NCBI GenBank assembly: GCA_028703995.1 | Contig: JAQVLU010000013.1 | Coordinates: 1-10,696, forward strand | Reading direction: 5' to 3' | From: Minisyncoccota bacterium | GTDB taxonomy: Bacteria; Patescibacteriota; Minisyncoccia; Minisyncoccales; Minisyncoccaceae | Length of the DNA: 10,696 nt | Shown here: positions 6,172 through 10,696 of the stretch, piece by piece | How the letters are laid out: each line of letters starts with the position of its first letter | Position numbering within the stretch: position 1 is the first letter of the stretch | Translations under genes and position numbers: made by a program | The notes under the pieces: generated by a model | Seen by the model: only the letters and a program-made list of their open reading frames with translations | Database searches by the model: none | What the model was told of the DNA's origin: nothing

Positions 6172-7213
6172 AGTTTTAAAAATTTTAATATTTATCCTAT
6201 TAATTTTTATTGTTTCTTTTAATATTTTAGACAAAGAAGATGTTATCCCAAAAGAAGACACAACTGTAAAAGTGCCTAGAAATGTAAACGCTATTTATCT
6301 AAATAGTTTTTATTTAACTAAAGAAGCTCGATTTGAAAAGGTAATTTCAATAATAAAAGAAACTGAAATTAATTCTGTTGTAATTGATATTAAGGACTAT
6401 TCCGGAAAAATATATTTAAACTCCTTAAATGAAGAATTAAATAAATATGGAGCGCAACAAGATTACATTAAAATGGATAAAATTGTTGAAAGACTTCACA
6501 ATGAAAATGTTTATGTGATTGCAAGGATAGTTGTTTTTGAAGACCCAATTTTAGCGACAAAAAATCCTAACTTGGCTTTGAAAGACAAAGAAGGAAATCT
6601 TTGGAAAACTTATGCCTCTAATCTTTGGATCGATCCTAATTCAAAAGAAGCTTGGGATTACAATATTTTGGTTGCAAAAGAGGCCTCTAAAATAGGTTTT
6701 GACGAAATTAATTTTGACTACATTAGATTTCCTTCTGACGGAGCTTTGAGTAATATTGACTATTCAAGCCATAATGCTTCTAAAAGAGAAGTAATGCTTT
6801 CTTTCTATAAGTATTTAAGTGCTTCTTTAAAAGACATTATTATTTCTGCTGACTTTTTTGGACTAACGACAATTATTGATGATATTGGTGTTGGGCAAAA
6901 CATTGAAGACGCTTCTCCTTATTTTAATTTTATTTGCCCAATGGTTTATCCTTCTCATTATTCTTCTAACTTTGATGGATTTCTTAATCCTTCAGAATAT
7001 CCATACGAAATAGTTTTTAAGTCATTGAGCGAAGCTAATAAGAAAATAGATAATATCAGGCCTTGGCTTCAAGCTTTTAATCTATTAGGTTTTGAATACA
7101 GAAGAGAAGAAATACAAAAACAAATTGAAGCTTCTAAGGATGCTCTTTTAGATAACTATACTGGGTATATGCTTTGGAACTCTCAAAATTATTACAACAT
7201 AGAAGACTTGTAG
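6164..7213 (+). CDS. Exported glycoside-hydrolase-like protein (DUF4015 type)
   Basis: 349 aa. One hydrophobic N-terminal segment (about 5-20) after MNKVLK suggests a signal anchor or uncleaved signal, placing the rest outside the membrane; no lipobox Cys is seen. A linker of acidic residues leads to VPRNVNAIYLNSFYL (38-52), then a TIM-barrel domain: VVIDIKDYSG (72-81), VYVIARIVVFEDP (116-128), LWIDP (154-158), FDEINFDYIRFP with Asp185 and Arg188 (179-190), ISADFFG (227-233), PMVYPSHY (259-266) and the last strand GYMLWNS (334-340). This is the pattern of the putative glycoside hydrolases of the DUF4015/GH13-like group, common in CPR and Firmicutes. The substrate is probably a polysaccharide of the envelope, but catalytic activity is not shown. 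It overlaps the TIM-barrel gene by 8 bases. No membrane segment other than the first. Confidence 0.87.
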   Translation: MNKVLKILIFILLIFIVSFNILDKEDVIPKEDTTVKVPRNVNAIYLNSFYLTKEARFEKVISIIKETEINSVVIDIKDYSGKIYLNSLNEELNKYGAQQDYIKMDKIVERLHNENVYVIARIVVFEDPILATKNPNLALKDKEGNLWKTYASNLWIDPNSKEAWDYNILVAKEASKIGFDEINFDYIRFPSDGALSNIDYSSHNASKREVMLSFYKYLSASLKDIIISADFFGLTTIIDDIGVGQNIEDASPYFNFICPMVYPSHYSSNFDGFLNPSEYPYEIVFKSLSEANKKIDNIRPWLQAFNLLGFEYRREEIQKQIEASKDALLDNYTGYMLWNSQNYYNIEDL

Positions 7214-7235
7214 AATTTTTTTAAAAAGATATAAT
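7208..7235 (+). promoter_or_regulatory. Promoter giving a leaderless femX-like mRNA
   Basis: TTGTAG (7208-7213), a 16-base spacer, and a perfect TATAAT (7230-7235). The expected start is near 7242, two bases before the ATG at 7244, so the mRNA would be effectively leaderless. The -35 box overlaps the stop codon of the preceding gene. Confidence 0.6.
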
Positions 7236-7243
7236 AAAGACAA

Positions 7244-8272
7244 ATGGAAACAAAAGAAATAACAGAAAAAGAAACTTGGGAAAATTTTTGCTTAATCGCT
7301 CAAGAGAAAACTTTCACTCATTCATATAATTGGGGAACTTTTAATGAAAAAATGGGAGATAAGGTGATTAGAATGGGTATTTTTGAAAATGAACTTGTCG
7401 CAGTCTTTTTAATTATTAAAATATTTGCGAGACGAGGAAAATATCTCTTACTTCCAATGGGGCCAATTATTAAAGAAAATCAGAACGAAAAAAAAATAAT
7501 AGAAGAGACTCTTTCAAAATTAAAAGAAATTGCTAAAAAAGAAAAAGTTGATTTTATCAGACTAGCACCAATATTGATTAACAACGAAAGCAATAGAAAA
7601 ATATTTGAAGACCTTGGCTTTATTCCTGCTCCAATGCATGTTCATCCAGAATTAACTTGGGAATTAGATATCAGAGAAGACGAGGAAAAAATTCTTCAAA
7701 ATATGAGAAAGACAACAAGGTATTTAATTAAGCAAGGCTTAAAGAATGAAGATTTAAAAATTGAAAGAAGTGTTGAAAAAGAAGATTTAAAATACTTTAA
7801 TGAAGTTTACAAAATAACTGCTAAGCGCCACAACTTCACTCCATTTTCAATGAAGTATTTAGAAAATGAACTTTCTTCGTTTAAGAAAGATAACCAAGTT
7901 TTAATTTTAAATGCAAAATATAAAGAAGAAGTTATTGCTTCAGCTATGATAATTTTTTGGTCTAATATTGCTTTTTACCACCAAGGAGCTTCTTCTCAAA
8001 AATATCCAAAAATACCCGCCTCATATTTAGTACAGTTTGAAGCTATTAAAGAAGCTAAGAAGAGAAACTGCCATACTTACAATTTTTGGGGAATTGCTAA
8101 AGACGAAGATTTGAAAAGTAAAAATCATCCTTGGGCTGGTTTAACTTTATTCAAGAAAGGATTTTCTGGATATTCAAAAGAATATGTTAAAGCTCAAGAT
8201 TATAAAATTAGTTTCAAATATTATTTAATTAGAGTGTTTGAAATTTTAAGAAAATTAAAAAGAAATTTATAA
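7244..8272 (+). CDS. FemAB/FemX-like peptidyltransferase (peptidoglycan bridge)
   Basis: 342 aa. Fem-family enzymes carry an amino acid from aminoacyl-tRNA to the stem peptide lysine of peptidoglycan precursors, at the inner face of the membrane. Two GNAT-like halves are visible: residues 1-133, including THSYNWGTF (25-33), LLLPMGPII (68-76) and DFIRLAP (103-109), and residues 137-310, starting with LTWELDIREDEEKILQNMRK followed by TTRYLIKQG, the typical Fem motif. Then come SAMIIFWSNIAFYHQGAS (233-250), YNFWGIA (279-285) and a basic C-terminus. The coiled-coil insertion of FemA/FemB is absent, and length matches the smaller FemX. There is no signal peptide. Its stop abuts the ftsQ start. No Shine-Dalgarno is possible because the mRNA would begin at the ATG. 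The amino acid transferred cannot be predicted. Confidence 0.9.
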   Translation: METKEITEKETWENFCLIAQEKTFTHSYNWGTFNEKMGDKVIRMGIFENELVAVFLIIKIFARRGKYLLLPMGPIIKENQNEKKIIEETLSKLKEIAKKEKVDFIRLAPILINNESNRKIFEDLGFIPAPMHVHPELTWELDIREDEEKILQNMRKTTRYLIKQGLKNEDLKIERSVEKEDLKYFNEVYKITAKRHNFTPFSMKYLENELSSFKKDNQVLILNAKYKEEVIASAMIIFWSNIAFYHQGASSQKYPKIPASYLVQFEAIKEAKKRNCHTYNFWGIAKDEDLKSKNHPWAGLTLFKKGFSGYSKEYVKAQDYKISFKYYLIRVFEILRKLKRNL

Positions 8273-9043
8273 ATGAGAAAAAAAAGAAGAATTATTAAAA
8301 GAAATAGAAAGCCTTTCTTTAAAAAGAAGTTCTTTTGGTTTTCTTTTTTATTCCTTATTATTTCAGGAACGTTGTCTTACATATCTTTTTTCTCTCCATA
8401 CTTTCAAGTAAAAGAAACTTCTGTTTTGGGAATTCAAACAATTTCAAAAGAAGAATTATTAAAAACTTTTAAAGAAGAATCTGTAATATCTTTAAATGTT
8501 TTTGGAACTAACCTTACTTCAGAAAGTTTGTTTATTCCTTTAAAAGACAATGTTTCTTCGCTTCTTCAAAGTTTTCCAGAAATAGAAGACATCAATATTC
8601 AAAAGAACTTTTTAACTCAGGAGATAACAATTGAAATAAAAGAAAAAACTCCTGTTTGCATTTGGTGCAAAGATAGTACTTGTTCTCTTTTAGATAAAAA
8701 AGCTTCTTATATTAAAGACTACGAAAACGAAGTAGGCTTTATAAAAATAAATGAAATTGATGATTTTGAGACTAATTTAAAGACTTGGTCAGGGGAAACA
8801 AAACAAGATTTCTTAATGACTCTTTTAACTATTTCTAAGAATAATGAAGAGATAAAAGAATTTGATGTTTGTAAAGATAAGTTTTTAGCAAAATATAAAA
8901 ACATTGATCTCATTTTTGATCCAAAAGAAGATATTGATTGGCAAATAGAAAAAATGCAAATTGCTTTAATTAGACTTAATTACGATGTAAGTAAATTAAA
9001 TTACATTGATTTAAGGTTTGGAGAACAGGTGATTGTAAAATAA
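8273..9043 (+). CDS. ftsQ: Cell division protein FtsQ, short form with POTRA domain
   Basis: Divisome protein, 256 aa, anchored in the membrane with most of the chain outside. The N-terminus is strongly basic (RKKRRIIKRNRKPFFKKK), followed by a membrane segment at about 20-41. The POTRA domain starts at YFQVKETSVLGIQTISKEELL (43-63) and continues through an NVFGTN segment, SFPEIEDINIQKNF (100-113) and ITIEIKEKTPVCIW (118-131), a classical FtsQ pattern. A beta-rich C-terminal domain ends with LNYIDLRFGEQVIVK. Three cysteines at about 129, 132 and 137 (CIWCKDSTC) are close together. The gene starts directly after the FemX-like stop, sharing its promoter. It is followed by a terminator, not by ftsA or ftsZ as in many bacteria. 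No Shine-Dalgarno. Confidence 0.88.
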   Translation: MRKKRRIIKRNRKPFFKKKFFWFSFLFLIISGTLSYISFFSPYFQVKETSVLGIQTISKEELLKTFKEESVISLNVFGTNLTSESLFIPLKDNVSSLLQSFPEIEDINIQKNFLTQEITIEIKEKTPVCIWCKDSTCSLLDKKASYIKDYENEVGFIKINEIDDFETNLKTWSGETKQDFLMTLLTISKNNEEIKEFDVCKDKFLAKYKNIDLIFDPKEDIDWQIEKMQIALIRLNYDVSKLNYIDLRFGEQVIVK

Positions 9044-9045
9044 AG

Positions 9046-9080
9046 AAACCCTTAATTATCAATAGTTAAGGTGTTTTTTT
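9046..9080 (+). terminator. Intrinsic terminator after ftsQ
   Basis: CCTTAATT (9050-9057), loop ATCAAT, AGTTAAGG (9064-9071), with one T-G pair. The stem extends by C-G and three A-T pairs around a single bulged T (9072), ending in seven T (9074-9080). The stem starts 6 bases after the ftsQ stop codon. Confidence 0.85.
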
Positions 9081-9093
9081 AATCCAAAAACTA

Positions 9094-9122
9094 TTGACAA
9101 AATCATACTTTTATATTATGCT
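9094..9122 (+). promoter_or_regulatory. Promoter of the lipoprotein gene
   Basis: A perfect TTGACA (9094-9099), exactly 17 bases, then TATGCT (9117-9122), which matches TATAAT at four of six positions. The start would be near 9129, leaving an 88-nt leader. TATATT (9112-9117) and TATTAT (9114-9119) are nearer consensus but spaced only 12-14 bases from the -35. A perfect palindrome CTTTTAAAAG (9135-9144) just downstream could be an operator; this is speculative. Confidence 0.7.
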
Positions 9123-9145
9123 CTCGGTACAGTTCTTTTAAAAGT

Positions 9146-9198
9146 TTTCCACAGCAATTTTATGTCTTTTAAGAGAAGATATAGATTTGCTGTGGAAA
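9146..9198 (+). promoter_or_regulatory. Stem-loop in the lipoprotein mRNA leader
   Basis: TTTCCACAGCAA (9146-9157) is perfectly complementary to TTGCTGTGGAAA (9187-9198): 12 bp around a 29-nt loop. The 3' arm ends 6 bases before the Shine-Dalgarno at 9205. No run of T follows, so it is not a terminator. It may stabilise the transcript, gate ribosome access, or bind a protein. The arm sequence is not one I recognise as a known riboswitch or T-box. Confidence 0.7.
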
Positions 9199-9204
9199 CA
9201 TGGC

Positions 9205-9210
9205 AAGGAG
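9205..9210 (+). promoter_or_regulatory. Shine-Dalgarno AAGGAG deciding the lipoprotein start
   Basis: AAGGAG lies 6 bases before ATG 9217, an ideal spacing. It fixes the start at 9217 rather than at the in-frame TTG at 9187, which lies inside the stem-loop. It is the only canonical, well-placed Shine-Dalgarno in the window. Confidence 0.85.
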
Positions 9211-9216
9211 ACTATT

Positions 9217-10347
9217 ATGTCAAAAAAGACTTATCTCGGAATCATGATTTTATTCATGACGCTTGCGCTTATTTTTAGCGCAGGTTGTGTCGACACTCAA
9301 GAAAACCGCTATGGTCCAATTAACATCACTTCTGATGCTGTACTCGTAGAGTATAACCAAAGCGTTAATCTTTCAGCAGAACAAAGCGAAGGACTAGCTC
9401 TTACTTGGAGCCTAAACGATGAGCTTTTAGGAGAGTTAAATCAAACTTCAAACAATGAAGCCGTTTTCACTCCTTATTCAAAAAGTGGAGTAGCTATCAT
9501 TACGGTAACTGCCCCTCATAATCTTAAAAGCGAAGTCGTGATTAAGATCTTTGCTCCACCAACATTAAGCATTGAAATTCCTTCAGGATCTAGGGTAGAA
9601 ATGAGTGAAGATTGTAAGTATCTTGTTTCTTATCCAAAAGATGGAAGCGTTACCGTTGACGAAATTTACCTGACTAATGAATATAATGAACCTGTTTCAG
9701 GGTTAAATACTTCAAGGGGAACTATCTGTCTTAAAACAAAGGGGATATACAACCTTACAATTGTTGGTCACGATTTCTTAGGTAGAAATATCCAAGATAG
9801 TGAAATTTTTTCTATCGTGTACGCAGTTGAAGTTGTTATGGGTGCTCCTGATCCAAGGGATCTTAAACTGAAGAGCTTTTCTAGACTTGATATAGCGAGT
9901 ATAGAAAACACTTTACTTAAAGATTATGGACTGAACGTCAGTTTGAATGAAATTTTTTCAAACGGAAAGACGATCAATGGTAACGGAAAAAGTTTTGTTG
10001 CCATCCTCTTCGTAAAGGATCTTGACAGAGATGATGCTTGGGCTATGGCAGATGTAAACATCTTTGACTATTATCCAAAGGATAAGTTTAAGGAAGTTAC
10101 TGTAACAAGTAGCGTCTACAACAATTCTTGGAAAGTAATCATTGGTTACAACAACGATTATGTTTCGCAAGTAACTTGCGTAGCTGCTTTTCCTACAGAC
10201 AAGGATTATTCCTTCTACACAAGCCCAAAAATTAACTTTGTTGTTAGTAGTGATGACTCTTCTTCAGGAGGAGATTCGGGAGGAGGAATCATTCCGCCAC
10301 CACCACCAGCACCAACAGCAAGCGGACCATCACCAAAGCCACTCTAA
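9217..10347 (+). CDS. Putative surface lipoprotein with Ig-like region and Ser/Gly/Pro-rich tail
   Basis: 376 aa from ATG 9217. MSKK, a hydrophobic stretch (6-20), and FSAGC give a lipoprotein signal peptide with Cys24 as the lipidated residue; Ser at -3 is unusual but allowed. Residues about 34-112 look like an Ig/PKD-type beta domain (TWSLNDELLG, AVFTPYSKSGVAIITVTAP). A second beta-rich segment runs from about 115 to 205, and a third region (212-345) contains DLKLKSFSRLDIASIE and VAILFVKDLDRDDAWAMADV. The tail (about 345-376) is Ser/Gly-rich, then PPPPP, ending PSPKPL; no sortase motif. I do not recognise the family and no enzymatic motif is visible. G+C is 40-43% in two 60-base lines against 20-28% in lines of the neighbours, and its leader has a Shine-Dalgarno unlike them. 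This could reflect high expression, different selection or transfer. Confidence 0.8.
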   Translation: MSKKTYLGIMILFMTLALIFSAGCVDTQENRYGPINITSDAVLVEYNQSVNLSAEQSEGLALTWSLNDELLGELNQTSNNEAVFTPYSKSGVAIITVTAPHNLKSEVVIKIFAPPTLSIEIPSGSRVEMSEDCKYLVSYPKDGSVTVDEIYLTNEYNEPVSGLNTSRGTICLKTKGIYNLTIVGHDFLGRNIQDSEIFSIVYAVEVVMGAPDPRDLKLKSFSRLDIASIENTLLKDYGLNVSLNEIFSNGKTINGNGKSFVAILFVKDLDRDDAWAMADVNIFDYYPKDKFKEVTVTSSVYNNSWKVIIGYNNDYVSQVTCVAAFPTDKDYSFYTSPKINFVVSSDDSSSGGDSGGGIIPPPPPAPTASGPSPKPL

Positions 10348-10354
10348 GAGGATT

Positions 10355-10370
10355 TGTCTTAAAAAAGACA
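10355..10370 (+). other. Small hairpin after the lipoprotein gene
   Basis: TGTCTT (10355-10360) and AAGACA (10365-10370) form a 6-bp stem with an AAAA loop just after the stop codon. No T tract follows, so it may be a 3' stability element rather than a terminator. Confidence 0.5.
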
Positions 10371-10386
10371 GATACTCCTTGCAATA

Positions 10387-10430
10387 AATTAGGGGAAAGT
10401 TTCAAAAAGAAACTTTTCTCCTAATTATTT
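10387..10430 (+). terminator. Terminator of the lipoprotein gene
   Basis: A long stem: left arm 10387-10403 ending AAAGTTTC, loop AAAAA (10404-10408), right arm 10409-10426 starting GAAACTTTTC. About 17 bp pair with two G-T pairs and one bulged C (10421 or adjacent). The following TATTTATTCATT is T-rich but not a pure T run. It has the strongest stem in the window. Confidence 0.75.
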
Positions 10431-10441
10431 ATTCATTAAAG

Positions 10442-10447
10442 TATAAG
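10442..10447 (+). promoter_or_regulatory. Possible -10 box for the right-edge gene
   Basis: TATAAG lies 33 bases before the ATG at 10481 and just past the terminator. A start near 10454 would give a 27-nt leader. No convincing -35 is seen at 17 bases (TCCTAA). A promoter is expected here because of the terminator, but this box is only a candidate. Confidence 0.35.
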
Positions 10448-10466
10448 ACATTTTAACGAGTAAATA

Positions 10467-10476
10467 ATAAATAAAA
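10467..10476 (+). promoter_or_regulatory. ATAAATAAAA leader element, right-edge gene
   Basis: The same 10-mer as before serS and ybaB, ending 4 bases before the ATG at 10481, with no Shine-Dalgarno. Its presence supports the choice of that start codon. Confidence 0.45.
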
Positions 10477-10480
10477 AAAT

Positions 10481-10696
10481 ATGTTTAATTTAATAAATAA
10501 AATAAAAAGTATATTCTCGATTTCAGCGATTCTTTTATTCGTTGCTTTCAGTATGTTTATACCAAGCATAACAAGTGCTGCTTCTTCTTTCAATTCTAAT
10601 TCAGCTGATTATCCTTTAGAAGTATCGGAATCTGCCGGTATTTGGGTAAGATCTTTATCAGGAGTTAATGCAGGAGACACAATAAGATTTAGTTCA
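10481..10696 (+). CDS. Secreted protein, N-terminal 72 residues (cut by window edge)
   Basis: An open frame runs from ATG 10481 to the window end without a stop. The start MFNLINKIKSIFSISAILLF and onward is a classical signal peptide: a basic n-region with three Lys, a hydrophobic core through VAFSMFIPS, and a likely signal peptidase I site in ITSAA (near residues 33-35). The mature part begins Ser/Asn-rich (SSFNSNSADYPLE) and continues SAGIWVRSLSGVNAGDTIRFSS, with a beta-strand look as in surface or Ig-like repeat proteins. The family cannot be identified from 72 residues. The gene follows a terminator, so it probably has its own promoter; it sits beside the lipoprotein gene, making two exported proteins in a row. 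Confidence 0.82.
   Translation, partial: MFNLINKIKSIFSISAILLFVAFSMFIPSITSAASSFNSNSADYPLEVSESAGIWVRSLSGVNAGDTIRFSS

Noticed and set aside
8719..8913. Minus-strand open frame of 64 codons opposite ftsQ
   Set aside because: Complement of a well supported FtsQ coding region.
9187..9216. Earlier in-frame TTG start for the lipoprotein
   Set aside because: It lies inside the 3' arm of the leader stem, lacks a ribosome site, and would add residues in front of the signal peptide; ATG 9217 has AAGGAG 6 bases upstream.
9958..10170. Minus-strand open frame of 70 codons opposite the lipoprotein gene
   Set aside because: The lipoprotein frame has promoter, Shine-Dalgarno, signal peptide and terminator; the reverse frame has none.
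1..10696. CRISPR arrays, insertion sequences, phage or toxin-antitoxin genes
   Set aside because: No spaced direct repeats, transposase or integrase motifs, or terminal inverted repeats were found on reading both strands. The tRNA edge shows no integrase nearby.

Overview
The window reads as a piece of a small AT-rich bacterial chromosome, most likely from the Candidate Phyla Radiation (Patescibacteria, Parcubacteria-like). This is an inference from several traits. Composition is very AT-rich: single 60-base lines I counted in the housekeeping genes have about 20-28% G+C. Genes are tightly packed on one strand, often overlapping by 4-17 bases, and almost none has a Shine-Dalgarno sequence. 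The gene set is typical of those genomes: a divergent SerRS, a membrane-anchored MurF-like ligase, a DUF4015-type glycoside-hydrolase-like protein, a short FemX-like transferase and a minimal FtsQ. TGA ends three genes, two of them by ATGA overlap, so the code is standard and not the TGA=Gly code of Gracilibacteria/SR1.

Layout. Positions 1-50 hold the 5' part of a leftward tRNA-Leu(CAA) with its promoter. A divergent, nearly leaderless small gene (129-326) ends in its own terminator. A rightward unit follows: serS, an alpha/beta hydrolase, a membrane MurF-like ligase and a DegT-type PLP aminotransferase (401-5184), all overlapping. A second unit (5240-7213) encodes a YbaB/EbfC nucleoid protein, a compact xylose-isomerase/endonuclease IV-like TIM barrel, and the DUF4015-like exported protein. 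A third unit (7244-9043) starts from a promoter that would give a leaderless mRNA; it encodes a FemX-like transferase and FtsQ and closes with an intrinsic terminator.

The last part differs. A lipoprotein gene (9217-10347) has a strong promoter, a leader of about 88 nt with a 12-bp perfect stem-loop, the only canonical Shine-Dalgarno seen in the window, and clearly higher G+C (40-43% in sampled lines). It ends in two hairpins, one a good terminator. A truncated gene for another secreted protein runs off the right edge.

Function. Several genes point to the cell envelope: MurF-like ligase, aminotransferase, FemX-like transferase, glycoside-hydrolase-like protein, FtsQ, lipoprotein and secreted protein. 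Translation (tRNA-Leu, SerRS), a nucleoid protein and a possible sugar isomerase or AP endonuclease are interleaved. The points most worth following are the complete nine-residue endonuclease IV-type metal set in a 223-residue protein, a shared ATAAATAAAA leader element placed 3-4 nt before three start codons, and the structured leader of the lipoprotein gene.
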